64,000 nt of DNA, from contig JAZBQD010000019.1 in NCBI GenBank assembly GCA_036583965.1, positions 682,001-746,000 of the forward strand. The letters are read 5' to 3'. This DNA is from Prunella strophiata. Lineage: Eukaryota; Chordata; Aves; Passeriformes; Prunellidae. Shown one piece after another: positions 32,959 to 45,190 of the stretch (the stretch's first letter is position 1; every line of letters begins with the position of its first letter). The notes below the pieces were generated by a model. It made no database searches, was not told where the DNA came from, and saw only the letters and a list, made by a program, of their open reading frames with translations. The position numbers and the translations under genes are program-made.

Positions 32959-34179
32959 GCTGGAGTGACACTGAGACATTCTGGAGACACTTCCATGCAG
33001 TCCATCCTCATCCCAGCAGCTGAAACTCAGATTCTATGGAGGCCTGGAAGCTGAGCCAAAGCTGGATTGGATATCCCAAACCTGCCCATGGGGCAGAGCC
33101 CAGACCTGGCCCCATGCCTGGCAGGGGCACTGCTGATCCCACAAATGACAGGAATTCCCCTGTGCTGTCCCACATGGATTAATTTTGAGTGATTTCTCCA
33201 TCTGACCGACCCACAGGCTGTTGGTTTGTGCTGCTGTGAGATTCAGAGCTATCAAATAATAACTTTATAAAGCAGGTCTGGGGTGATGAGTATAAAAATC
33301 CCTTGCCTTTCCCCTTCAGGGAATTGTTTGACACAGCCCCGTTCCCCACTCCACTCCATCTGTATTCCAAAGGGTACCAGCAGAGCAGAAAATCATTTAG
33401 GATTTCACAGGAGCTTCATTTCTGGAAGGTGCCTCTGAGTTCCCTCATCCATGGCCATGCAGGGAGAAGGTTTTGGAGTGGCAACAACAATCTGTGTTCA
33501 CTTCCAGGGGGGGATAACCCAGGGAAAGATGTGATTCTGACAGGATTCACTGAGGAACAGCTCCCCCAGAGAATTCCAGGCACCTGGGGAAGAAATCAGA
33601 GCCACATTTCAACCAAGTTCCCAAATCAGCCCCCCTAATTAATTTAGGAACTTCCATGGCCTTCATCACCACAATCACCTGAGTGCTGTTGTTAATGAGT
33701 TCATTAAGGTTGATGAGCTCTGTGTGATTTTGGCTGTGAGGGGAAACTGAGGCACGAGGCAGAGGGACACGATTGGTGTCACACCAAGAGTGAGCAAGAA
33801 ACAAAGCAGGTTCAGGGCCACAACTGCACAACAAATTTATTTGTTTTCATCTCTGAGGATTGATGAGCAACATAATTAAACATAATTAATCAGGATTGTC
33901 TGCCCCAGGGTGAGGAATGCACCAAAAACCTCCACGTGCATCACAACTCTCAGGAGCCAATGCACAAAAATGTTTTATTTTCACGTGTTTTGGGGTTTTG
34001 GTGGCAATGGGGCTGCAGGGGTGGCATCTGTGGGAAGGTGACAAAAGCTTCTCCCATTCCTGATTGGAGCCAGTTCCAGCAGCTCCAGGTCAAGGCTGAG
34101 CCCAGCAGCAACACTGGCAGGGTTTTGGGAATTAAAGAATAAAGAAAGAGGGAGAATTTAATGGAGAATCCCACCCTGG
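32959..34179. other. Non-coding DNA, no gene seen
   Basis: Unique sequence, no recognised element. Confidence 0.5.
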
Positions 34180-34275
34180 AGCAGGGTCCTGGCAGGACCA
34201 TGGAGAGCAGAGCCCAGGTTTGCTGGCAGGATTTGTGACCCTGCAGGGGATCCAGGCTGGAGCAGCCCATTCCTG
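34180..34275 (+). mobile_element. Possible LTR-derived fragment
   Basis: GTGACCCTGCAGGGGATCC followed by AGGCTGGAGCAGCCCATTCC resembles text I associate with passerine LTR or satellite sequence. Recognition is from memory only. Confidence 0.3.
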
Positions 34276-34934
34276 AAAGAAACTCAGGATTTTACAGGAT
34301 TTTACACCACCTCCACCTGTGGGGGTGGGAGGTTTTAGTCATTCTCCAGGTGTGAAACTTCCACTTGCTCCAGAAATTCCCAAGACACGGAGTTCTGACT
34401 CTTGCCAAAGGAAATAATTATCAGGGCTGAACAACTACAATTTTTTTTTGTCCTCTTTATCTCCCAAGCCTCACCCTGCTGGAGCCAGCTCTGCTTTCCC
34501 ATTCCCAGTGGTTTTGGGGGTTTTTATTTAAGATTAAAATGGTTTAGAGGGTGTGAATAAAGTCCTGGCTCCTTGGGAAAATTGTGCAAACAGACAAAGT
34601 GGGAAAAGTTCCTAGAAGGAGAAATGTGTGAATTTATCCTGACTGTAAGAAGGGATCTTTATCCTTGGAGATATCCAGAAATAAACTGGCCTGAACTCTG
34701 GGTTGCCTCATTTAACTTTGCACTGCTTTGAGAAGGAGGTTGGGTCCTAAGGAATTCCATAAATTCCTTCCAACCAAAATTAAGCTCTGATACCATTAAT
34801 TTAAAATCTGGTCCACTACCAGGGATGGCAAAATCCTGATGAAGTTACTTCATGTGAGGTTTGGGAAATATTAAATAAATCCATCAAGGATTAGTTCATC
34901 TTTTCCATGTTCCAGGGCAGATGGAAAAGCCCAA
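34276..34934. other. Non-coding DNA, no gene seen
   Basis: Unique sequence with a T run at about 34441-34450. Confidence 0.5.
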
Positions 34935-35035
34935 AGTTGGATGAAGTTTGGAGCAACCTGGGATAGTGGAAGGTGTCCCTGCCCTTGGGATTTAAAGTCC
35001 CTTCCAACCCAAACAAATTTGGGATTCTCTGGAGC
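34935..35035 (+). mobile_element. Short CR1 tail, type A-like
   Basis: GGAGCAACCTGGGATAGTGG, AGGTGTCCCTGCCCTTGGG, then CCCTTCCAACCCAAAC, the diverged end of a plus-strand CR1. Confidence 0.75.
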
Positions 35036-36019
35036 CAAACTCTGTGGCACAAGCGTTGTTATATCCCAAATTTCTGCTCTGGAGTTCTCCCTCTGATTAA
35101 TTCCCAAAATAAATAGGAGCTTTCCAAGGCAGAGCATTCCCCTCTCTACATCCCAGGAAATTCCTGCTCAGCACACACAACATTCCAGAGCAGCTGCAGA
35201 TCAGGGATGAATCCCAGCTTCTCCCCCTTTGGGAACAATTCCCTGTGGGGAACAAACTCAAATGTTCTCCTTAAACGAGATAACTTGGAGCTGCTCCATT
35301 TCCCTTATCTGAGAACCTGTTCTCTTATCTGAAAGATAAAAAAGGTGTTGTAATTTATCCGAGATAAAACCAGGATGGAAATTATCCTTTGCTTCCCTTC
35401 ACTTCCACAGCCTTAATTACTCTTTCCTTCAGAAAGAATTTGGAGGCTGAGCAGAATATTGAGTTATCCAATCAGTTTTGGAGCTTCCCAGCCCCTTCCT
35501 AGGTTGGTTTATTTTTTTTTTTTTTTGTTTTTTTTTTTTTTTTTTTTTGCTTGTTTTGTTTTTAGTTTTGGTTTTTTTTTAAATATTTTAAACCCGCCAA
35601 GATCCTGAGAGTGGTTTTTTCTCTTGGTCTTTTTTCACTATCAAAGGAGTGAAAAACGAAGCAAAATTAAAAATGCAGCTTCTCCTCATGCAGCACTGGG
35701 AGGTTTTCTTGCTTCTCCTGTCGTGCAGTTTTGGCTGCATCCCTTTCATTCCAGAAGGAAGGAGGGTTCTCACTCCTGGATTCCTTCTCCTTACAGAAAA
35801 CAAAGGGAAATTCATCCAACATTTGGGTTTTCTCAATGATCTCTAATTTTTAACCCTTTTTATGTGCACACTCACATCACCTGTTGGCCACTCTTATTTT
35901 CCTTTTGTCCCTTCTGAGCGTAAAAATTGGACTTTCCAGACATTCCCTGCTGGGAATTCTCTGCTCATTCCCAGCTGCTTGTGGGGTGTTTCATCTCCTG
36001 GTGGGAATATTTTAGGAAG
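35036..36019. other. Non-coding DNA with a long T-rich run
   Basis: 35509-35580 is almost only T with a few G, possibly an old poly(A) tail on the minus strand. The rest is unique. Confidence 0.5.
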
Positions 36020-36140
36020 GAATCTTTGGCTGGGAAGATGGGGAGGCCCCAGGTTTCCCAGAGAATTCTGGCTGCCCCTGGATCCCTGGAAGTGTCCAAG
36101 GCCAGGCTGGACAGGGCTTGGAGCACCCTGGGATAGAGTT
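36020..36140 (+). mobile_element. CR1 fragment, type A
   Basis: GGCTGCCCCTGGATCCCTGG at 36069, then AAGTGTCCAAGGCCAGGCTG and GGAGCACCCTGGGATAGAG. The terminus is lost. Confidence 0.8.
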
Positions 36141-37683
36141 TAGAGTAAATCCCTCATGATGGGAATGGGATGAGTTAAACTCCTCATATCCACAAATTTC
36201 TTTGTTCCTTGCCAAAGGAACCACCCCAGGTGAAGTTCCAAGCTCATGGGCCTGGGTGATCTCTGGGACGCTCAGCCCTTTGTGGGTTTCCTGCAGGAAT
36301 TCTTGGCCCAGCTGTGGCTCCAGACTTTACCTTCCTTGGATTCTATCCCAAATTCCTGCCACTTTGGACAAGGAGCACCTCTGCCCCACAAACCACCTCA
36401 AAGTGGAACCTTTTTGACCTCACTGATGGCTGCAAAACCTGACAAGAACCCAAGATTTCTGAAACAAGAGCAAAGCTGAATAATTAAATCAGGACAGCAA
36501 ATTCTGAGCCCTTTGCCTCTGAAGTCTGGCTCAAATCCTAAATTTAACCCTTTCATCCCAGCAGCTGGGTGGAAACTCCCAGTTCTGAGTGCAAATAATC
36601 CAAACCATCTCTTGTGGAATGAAGAGCTCACCCATGTGAAATGTGATCTTTAAAATTCCATTATTATCCTCAAATAATTATTGTATGGGAGAGGAATTTT
36701 TTCCTTCTTTCTACTCCCACTTGTGCATTTCAGGAGGGAAATCCTCTTTATTTTTCTGCTTTATGAATAATACAGGAATTAGATAAATAATTGATTGGTT
36801 GTTAATGAAGTGGCCAAATCTGCATTGCCCTCAAAATGCAGGAGTTTGGATGGAATGTCAAAGAGATTGCCAAGATATTTGATATTTTAGTTTATTAATT
36901 TATTTTTATTTTGGGTAATTCCCTACAGGAGAAGCTCCATGAGATTCCATATCTCTCCATCACATCCACCACCAATTCCTTCCCCAGTTTCTCCAGGAAA
37001 ATTGGTGGTTGCAAAAATCCAAAATTGCCTTCACTCTGACACTGAGAATGTCCATCATGGGTTGCTCCTTCCTGCTCATCCCATTGGAAAAATGGGAAAA
37101 TGAGGCAAAGGATGCTCCAAATGGAGCTCGTTTTCACCCAAGCTGAACTGAAACAGGTTTCCCTTTCGAGCCCAGCTTGCACAGATGAAAAAGAGACATT
37201 AAAAAGCAGAAGGAAAAGCCTGACTCATCTGGAACTGGAATAGAAAAACATCTTGGCTGAAAAGAGATGAAAAAGGAGCAATTAATGTCTGGAATTCACC
37301 TGCAAATCTCGTGGCTGCGAGCTATTATTGTTCAAATTATTAGGCAGGTGTGTGAAGTGCCTCATGAACTGGAGAGGAATTGAAAGGCAGATTTTGCAAC
37401 AAACTCAGTGCTTATTACACAATTACAGCCCCGTGTGAGAGCCAGGGGATGTTCCTGCTGATTTCACCCCCACGAGGCCTCGAAATGCACCTGATCCCAA
37501 ATTCCACTCCTTTGTACACCATTGGTCTGGATCAGGAAAGAAAATTGGATTCAGAGTGCAGGGAGGGTCACTGTCCTTGGTTGTCAAGGTGAGGGTGGTG
37601 CTCGGAGTTTGTCCCTTTGTTGTGGGACAGACAAGGGATGAGCAGAAGGTCACAGGCAGGGAAGTCACCATGGAACCCCAGGA
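36141..37683. other. Non-coding DNA, no gene seen
   Basis: Unique sequence, AT-rich at 36660-36910. No exon or RNA gene recognised. Confidence 0.5.
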
Positions 37684-37920
37684 GAGGCTGAGGGAGCTGG
37701 GAAAGGGCTGGAAAACTCCAGAGGGAGCTGGGCAGGGACTGGAGAATTCCTGAGGGAGCTGGGAAGGGAATGGAGAATCCCTGAGGAGCTGGGAAGGGAA
37801 TGGAGAATCCCTGAGGGAGCTGGGAAGGGAATGGAGAATCCCTGAGGGAGCTGGGAAGGGAATGGAGAATCCCTGAGGGAGCTGGGAAGGGAATGGAGAA
37901 TCCCTGAGGAGCTGGGCAGG
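37684..37920 (+). repeat. Second CR1-derived 30-bp array, about 8 units
   Basis: Plus strand reads GAGGGAGCTGGGAAGGGAAT followed by GGAGAATCCCT, the reverse complement of the unit at 7611-12573. It lies between AGAGGCTGAGGG and the type B body at 37921, the same position within CR1 as the giant array. The first two or three units are more diverged (GGGCTGGAAAACTCC). Confidence 0.93.
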
Positions 37921-38273
37921 GGCTGAGCCTGGAGCAAAGGAGGCTCAGGGGGCCCTTGTGGCTCTGCACAGCTCCTGCCAGGAGGGCACAGCCGGGGGGT
38001 CGGGCTCTGCTCCAGGGAACAGGGACAGGAGCAGAGGGAACGGCCTCAGGCTGGGCCAGGGCAGGCTCAGGGTGGGCACAGCAGGAATTTCCCCATGGAA
38101 AGGGGGCTCAGGGCTTGGCAGGGGCTGCCCAGGGAGGGTTGCAGTGCCCATCCCTGCAGGTGTCCCCTGGAGGTGGCACTCAGAGCTCTGGGCTGGGGAC
38201 AAGGTGGGCATTGGGCACAGCTGGGACTAAATGACCTTGGAGCTCTTTACCAACCTCAATGATTCTGTGATGT
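37921..38273 (+). mobile_element. CR1 LINE tail, type B, with internal array upstream
   Basis: The fullest type B tail: GGCCCTTGTGGCTCTGCACA, CCAGGGAACAGGGACAGGAG, GGGGCTGCCCAGGGAGGGTT, CAGAGCTCTGGGCTGGGGAC and terminus CCTCAATGATTCTGTGATG. Together with 37684-37920 it shows where the 30-bp unit belongs in this CR1 type. Confidence 0.93.
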
Positions 38274-38500
38274 TTAGATTGGATATTTGGGAAAATTTCT
38301 TCCCTAAATTTGTTGTCCGGCCCTGGCACAGGTACAGGGTGAAGTCCCCTTGCCTGGAGGGATTTAAATCCATGTGGAGGTGGCACTTGGGGACATGGGG
38401 CTGTGGTGGCCTTGGCAGTGCTGAGGACAAGGTTGGATGAATTTTTCCAGCCTTAATGCTGGGAGGGCTTTTCCAGCCTCAATGATTCCATAATTCCCTG
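38274..38500 (+). mobile_element. Second CR1 tail directly following
   Basis: AGATTGGATATTTGGGAAAA, GTGGCACTTGGGGACATGGG, TGGCCTTGGCAGTGCTGAGG, ending CCTCAATGATTCCATAATTC. It is a different, older CR1 type from the one it abuts, so one inserted next to the other. Confidence 0.85.
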
Positions 38501-39859
38501 GGAATCAACTCCAGGGCCTCACCACCCTCACACCTCAGCTGGGAATATTCCAAATCCTAATCCAGCTCTGCAGTGTCCACCCTGCTGGAATTTCAATAAC
38601 ACTTTCTCCAGACACCTCTAAGCTCCCTGTCCATGGCCAGCAATCTTCAGTGACACTCGCAGTGCAACAGCCCAGGGAAAATTTAATTTCATTTCATTTC
38701 CAGTTCCCTGGGAAGTGTGAGACTGATCCCTTAGAGCCTTCCCAAGAGGTTCCATCCCATGCAATCCATGAGGAAACTCCCAGCATCGCATCAACTCCGC
38801 TCAAAACTGGATTAAAATAAAGATATTCCTTTTCATCCTTAATCAGAGTGGGTTCTTCTGGAAGGGGAGCTGGTTCCTGCATGGATTTGGTGTTGGGAAG
38901 CAAGGCAGGATCAGGTGTTGCTGAATGCCTTAGCCCATGACCACTCCAAAGAAATTCCTATGCCTGTGGAAACATCTCCTGCTGATAAAATCCACCCTGT
39001 GTTTAGTGAGGAGTGGCTGCAGTGAGGAGCTCCTGGAACAATTTCATTGTTTCCCCCTGAGTGACAGAGAATGGCAGAGCTCCAATGGGATTTCCTTTTA
39101 TTCAGGGAAATAAACTCCTTTTCATTGCCTTTTTCCAAAGAATTCCCAAGCTTCATTTCCATACTGCAACAGGGGCAGAGATGCAGCACTGAGTGGTGTG
39201 GTTTGATAATTTCCTTTACCTTCACAAGAATTCCCTTTTTTCCTGATTTTCCTGCTGATCATGCACAAGACACTCATTATTTTTGGAATGCCAGCCATGC
39301 TGGAGTTATCCTTGTTCACTCCTTGTTTGTCCAACAGCCAATCTTTGGGAAGGAACACATTTTTCATGTGGTTTCTTGATGATTTCCACAATGCAAAATT
39401 CAAATTTTGTTGCCATCGTTGTGGCCACCCAATGGACTGAGCAGCCTCTTTTGTTACTGGTTAATTAAATGTGACCCATTTCTTTCCCATCCTCCCCAGG
39501 GATTTGCTCTTCCCATGCCAGGGAATGTTGGCAGAGCAGGGCACGAGATTATTTTGATTATTTGACACCACAGGGCTGAGTTTTGCAGCCAGAGCTGGGG
39601 GAGAACACACAAAACCAGGAACAGGAACATCCACACCCTGCTGAGGAACAGCAGCACCATGGTCAGGAGCCAAATGCTGAACAATTCCAGCTTTCCATGG
39701 CAGGGTTTGGAATGAGATGGGCTCAGAGGTCCCATCCAAGCAAAACTGGGATTCTGGGGTTCCATAACCCAGCTCCAGGTGTTGGGTGGTGAAAGAGACT
39801 CTGAGGACATTGAGGCCTTTCAGGAGTTAAAAAAATGATGGAGAGGGAATTTTCCTCGC
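38501..39859. other. Non-coding DNA, no gene seen
   Basis: Unique sequence, nothing recognised. Confidence 0.5.
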
Positions 39860-40125
39860 GGGCATGGAGTGATAGGAAAAGGGGGAATGATTTAAACTAA
39901 AAGAGAGTGGGTTGGATGGGATATTGGGAATTAGGAATCTTAGGCTGGGCTGGAATTGCCAGAGCAGCTGTGGCTGCCCCTGGATCCCTGGCAGTGCCCA
40001 AGGCCAGGCTGGACACTGGGGCTGGGAGCAGCCTGGGACAGTGGGAGGTGTCCCTGCCATGGCAGGGGCTTGATTAAATGATCTTCAAGTTCCCTTCCAT
40101 CCCAAATCATTCCGTGAGTCCATGG
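39860..40125 (+). mobile_element. CR1 LINE tail, type A
   Basis: GGATGGGATATTGGGAATTA, GCTGCCCCTGGATCCCTGGC and terminus CATTCCGTGAGTCCATGG. Confidence 0.9.
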
Positions 40126-40204
40126 AAAATGAATGTCCCTTGTGTCACCCCATGCCCAGCCCCACAGGAACTCTTGGATCTGCTGCTGGTTTGCAGCTCT
40201 GGAA

Positions 40205-40545
40205 TCAGCAAGAACCATGGAATTGTTGATGTTGGAAAAGAGCTCCAAGATCAGAGTCCCAGCTGTGCCCAATGCCCACCCTGTCCCCAGTCCAGAGCTC
40301 TGAGTGCCACCTCCAGGTGACACCTCCAGGGATGGGCACCCCAAACCTCCCTGGGCAGCCCCTGCCAAAGCCTGAGCCCCCTTTCCATGGGGAAATTGCT
40401 GCTGTGCCCACCCTGAGGCTGCCCTGGCCCAGCCTGAGGCCGTTCCCTCTGCTCCTGTCCCTGTTCCCTGGAGCAGAGCCCGACCCCCCGGCTGTGCCCT
40501 CCTGGCAGGGACTTGTGCAGAGCCACAAGGGCCCCCTGAGCCTCT
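40205..40545 (-). mobile_element. CR1 LINE tail, type B
   Basis: Minus-strand copy from GCAAGAACCATGGAATTG to GCCCCCTGAGCCTC. It stops exactly before the point where the 30-bp units start in the other copies. It faces the type A copy at 39860-40125. Confidence 0.9.
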
Positions 40546-41389
40546 CATGGATGGAATTCCAAGCCCCTTTCCAACCCCTTACCATTCCATGATTTTCCTG
40601 GGCACTCCCAGTGGTTGGGCTCTGAGTCCCCTTTCTCACCCATTCATGAAAAATCTGAATCCTGAATTCCTGCATGCAGAGCAATAAGCCACACAACAAA
40701 TTCTAGCCACTAAACATCCCACAGACCATTCCCTGACATTATCCTGGGATGTTTTGATCTGGAAAAAAGGGAAACCCCACAGGGAGTTCCAGCCTAAGGC
40801 ACAGCCTAACATTAAGCCTGGCCTTAGAGCCGTGTATATCCCACCAGCAGCACAAATTGTTTCATCCATATAAATATTTGGACATCAGGAGGATTCCTCT
40901 TAGCCCCAAGCCATCCTGGGGAGCAGAGCTGAGCTGAAAGGAGGTTTGATGTAATTTATAATAATTCTGAGATCTGAACTGCACCACTGAAGAAAACAGG
41001 TGTGGCTAACAGGGTCTGTCACATCTCTGTCACTTATCCCAAAGCTCTATCCCTCCAAGGCTTGGCCCTAAAAATGGTTCCAGTTTCCAGGACAAACTCC
41101 AGCTCATCAGGAGAGTGGGAAAAGCACAAAGCAGATGCTGCTGGAGCCTTTGGGGGAGCTGGGGCCACTTAAAATGGGCCTTTGGTGGTGATTTTAAATT
41201 CCAGCATCTGCCCCTAAAAGGGAAAACCTCACTGGGATGGACTGAAATCCAAGGGCTGGTAATGAAGTTGGGAAGAGCCTGTGCTGGCCTAAAGGAGAGG
41301 ATTTAGTGTTTGGGCTCCTGATTTGTTCCTCTGCTGGTTTGAAGGTGAAAATCTGTGAGAAAAGGAAAAATTCCATAAAACATTTCAGA
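40546..41389. other. Non-coding DNA, no gene seen
   Basis: Unique sequence, nothing recognised. Confidence 0.5.
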
Positions 41390-41515
41390 TCATGGAATTT
41401 TTGGAATGATTTGGGTTGGGAGGGATCTTAAAGCTCATCTTATTCCACCCTCTGGGGCACCTTCCATTATCCCAGGTTACCCCAAGCCCTTCCAGGACAC
41501 TTCCAGGAATGGGGA
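41390..41515 (-). mobile_element. CR1 tail, type A-like, diverged
   Basis: GATCATGGAATTTTTGGAAT, TTTGGGTTGGGAGGGATC, then CCTTCCATTATCCCAGGTTA on the minus strand's complement. Confidence 0.75.
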
Positions 41516-44449
41516 ATTCACAATTTCCCTCTTCCAGTGCTTCCCCCCCTCATTTTGGGATGATTTGTTAATTATCTATAATCTGTTCCCATTCTAAACA
41601 CATCCCAAATCCCCCAGAATTACGAGATAGAGTAAAATTATTGAGTTTTCCCTTTGTTTTTATTGGAAGTTGGAAAAAGGAGGGAATTCAGCACCACAGA
41701 ACTCACCCACACCACGGAATTACTCAGGATTTTAATGGTGCTTAATGGTCTCCTTCAGTCAAATCTCAATTATTTGTGGAGTTGCTCCCAACAGGGAGAG
41801 AGAAAATAATTTGCTTCTGATTGGTGCTGGATAAAATGGAAAAGCTGGCCAAGAAATGGCTACTGGAATGTGGGGAGCATTAAAACCCTGGAATTTTATT
41901 CTTTGAGTAAGAGTAATTCAGATTGATTTGATTTATCTGAGATGAAGTTTAAAGCTGGTTTTATTTACCTGCAATTTGTTCCCTCCTGTAGCAATTTGTT
42001 CCCTCTGCACAATCCTCTGGATGTGAGAATTCCAATGGCTCCTCATTGCTGAGGGGAGCAAAGCACAGGCAGGGATGACACTGCCACTGCATCCCATCCA
42101 GACCCAGAGCTCAGGGATCCTCACCTGCTGCTCTCCCACCTCTTTTCCCCATGGATCCCATTCCAAGGCGTGGTGGCCCTCTGGACACACTTTGCCAGCC
42201 CTGGCTGAGTAAGAGGAGAAATCTCATGGGTTTGGGAGCAGGGATTTGTTTTTGGGTTAAAAGTGCCCTAGCAAGCCTTCCTGGTGAGAAATGAAGCCAT
42301 GAAGTGCAGCCGGGGGGGTTTGCAGGCTCTGAACTTCCCATTATTTGGGAAATGCTTTCCCACAAGTTCTGGAGATGCTGGAGCACAACCACAAACCCCA
42401 GTCCTGCTCCTGGGAACATCCTGGGACCAGCTGAATGTCACAATTGCCAGTTAAATGATTCCAGCAGGGAGCAACTCCATGTTTAACCTCATAGAAAGTG
42501 ATTTGGGACACGCAGGAAAATCGGCTCTGACTCGGTGAGTTCTTTTAATTCCTCCTTTCTCCTCCCTGTCCAGAGAGATTCCCAGATTTGGGATCACAGC
42601 TGAACATCCTCAAGCAAATCTCAGCAGTAGCTGCAATATTTAACTTTTAAGAACAAATACTTTAAAAAAAAAACAAAACAAAAAAAAAACACCTCAGATG
42701 GAAATAATTTGGGCTCTTACCCCAACAGAGATTTGTGCACCTGCTTAAATTCAGACTGGGAATTATTTTCCTCAATTCCAAGTGATTTTTTTTTTTGTGA
42801 GGTTTCCTCCTCTGCAGTGCTAAAGGCTGAACTTCCAAGGAATGCTGTCAGTGGTGTGCTAACAACCTGCTAACAGCATCCCTCCTAAGGGCTGTTCCAG
42901 CCAGGCAATGATTCCAGCCTTCAGGATCCAACAACATCTGGCTGTGCTGGGAGGATCTTGGAATTAACCACGGGAAGGCTGGAAATAGGGAAGGAAAGGC
43001 CCAGCCCTTTATGTGTTCAACACACAGAGCAGCCAGAAGGGAATGTGGCACTTTTCCCACCATTTCCATGTGAAGAATTTCATTTTTTCCTCCCAAACCT
43101 GCCCTGGATGAGGGCTTTACAGGTGAGGAAAACACTCACACAGGTCAGAAAAGTTTTGGAGCGTGGCCACGTTTGTGCTGTGGTGTGGTTGGGTGGAGGA
43201 GCAAGAAAGTAAAATGGGGAGAAAATCCCTGGGAAAGGACCAGAGCTCTGGGTTGGGATGGGCACAGCCCAGATGTGGCACAGATGTTGCTTGGAGGGCA
43301 CAGGTGTGTCAGGGAAAGGGGGGAAAAGGGAAAAAGGAAGGGCTGAAAGTAGAAAAAAGCCAAAAGGCAGCTGAAGGTTGAGGGTGATGAGCTGAAGGTC
43401 ATGCTGGGAGAGCAGCCTCTGGAGATGTCCCCAAATCCTCGCTGGAATTGGAAACCAGAGAAAAAGGAGCATCAGATGGACTCAGAGAAGCCACCTGAGA
43501 GTCCCTTCAGACAGGAGACCAAGCAGTGAAGGGGATGGGGTGCAGGCAGAGGCAGGGAGAGTGTCTGGAATGGCACAGGACAGTGTCCCTTGAGGGGGAC
43601 ATGGGATTTGAGCACAGCTGCAGGGCCACCTCAGTGTCACCCTCAGCGGGCTGGGGACAGGCTCAGGCCAGTGCTGAGCTCTGGGGGCATGGGAAAGGCA
43701 CAGAGAAGGGCTGCACCCATCCCTTCTCCCCCTTCCCACTTCCTCACCAGGCTGGGAATAGGGAACAGCCCCAGCTGGGATGGAATTCAGCTCCCTGCTG
43801 GAGTTCCAGAGGTGGACTGGATGCTCTGAGCCCTCTGGGGTGGAAGCACAGCAGAGCAATGCACTGATCACCTCCTGGAAGTGATGGAAAGGCTCAGCCC
43901 CTGTCAGGAGAGCTCTGGAAGAGTCCCAGCCTTGTTAGCAGTGTCCTGTGGGGTCACACAAGCCCTGACAGTGCAATTGTCCCTTCCAGAGCACTGTCAC
44001 TGTCCTGGAGCACGAATCCTTGTTGGTGCAGGCAGAGGGAGCTGCATCAATGTCCAAGGTGCCCACGGGTTTGGGGCAATCCTTGGAGAAATCAAGGAAA
44101 AAAGGAAGAGCACAGGGGCAGCATTGTCCACAAAAATCCTTGGTTTGTTCTGAGGAATTGGAGCGAAGAGACTTTGACCAGCACAAATCAATGGGATCCC
44201 AAAACGTGGGGACCTCAGGGAGGCTGGGAAGGTGCTGGGAGCCAGCCGGGGGTCTCAAGTATTTGAGGTTCCTAAAGGGGGAATAACCCGGTAAAAACCC
44301 AGCGGCTGAGGTGCCTCGGCTGGATCAGACACGGAGAGCAGCTGGTTTGTCACCTCCCCGTGCCCCTGTCCCTCCAGGCTGGTGACAGCCTCACCCCGTG
44401 CCTGGGACACAGCCTGCAGCAAGCACAGGGGTTTTACCCACTGGGGCTG
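41516..44449. other. Non-coding DNA upstream of the CpG-rich region
   Basis: Mostly unique, rising in GC content after 43.4 kb. Has an A/C-rich run at 42661-42691. No exon recognised. Distal regulatory sequence of the gene at 47 kb could lie here, but nothing specific is visible. Confidence 0.45.
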
Positions 44450-44610
44450 GGGGAGCGGCGGGGTCTGAGCCGGGGCTGCCCCAGAACGGGGCGCGGAGGG
44501 AGCGGGGTGGAACGGGGGGACCCCGGGGGACAGCGGGCTCAGCCCGGGACGGAGCCCCGGGAGCGCAGCGCGGGCTCAGGGCGCCCCTCACCGTCCGCAC
44601 CGCTCCGCGC

Positions 44611-45055
44611 ATCCCGGGACAGAGCATCCGGGACAGAGCATCCCGGACAGAGCATCCCGGGACAGAGCGGGATCCCGGGACAGAGCGGGACCCGGGACAG
44701 AGCGGGACCGGGACAGAGCATCCCGGGACAGAGCATCCCGGGACAGAGTGGGACCCGGGACAGAGCGGGACCCGGGGGACAGAGCAGGACCGGGACAGAG
44801 CATCCGGGACAGAGCGGGACCCGGGACAGAGCGGGACCCGGGACAGAGCAGGACCCGGGACAGAGCGGGACCCGGGACAGAGCGGGACCCGGGACAGAGC
44901 ATCCCGGGACAGAGCGGGGCCGGGACAGCGCATCCCGGGACACAGCGGGACCCGGGACAGAGCGGGACCGCGCATCCCGGGACAGAGCGGGACCCGGGAC
45001 AGAGCATCCCGGGACAGAGCATCCCGGACAGAGCGGGACCCGGGACAGAGCGGGG
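44611..45055 (+). repeat. GC-rich 14-17 bp minisatellite, block 1
   Basis: Units: GGGACCCGGGACAGAGC (17 bp), ATCCCGGGACAGAGC (15 bp) and ATCCGGGACAGAGC (14 bp), in no simple order. Most units contain the palindrome CCCGGG and a CpG. Preceded by CGCTCCGCGC, which also precedes block 2 at 45181. Confidence 0.95.
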
Positions 45056-45190
45056 ACGCCCCCGCTCATCCAGACTCCGTGCGAGCCGCACCGCACCGCG
45101 CATCCCGGCTCACAGCGCTCCGCGTACCCCGGGAGAGAGCGGCCAGACCCCCATGCCCCGGCTCCATGAGCGGGTCCCAGCGCTCCGCGC
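45056..45190. other. Unique spacer between minisatellite blocks
   Basis: GC-rich sequence with no tandem units (for example CATCCAGACTCCGTGCGAGC). It ends with GCTCCGCGC, the same sequence that leads into block 1, suggesting a larger duplication that included the leader. Confidence 0.8.
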
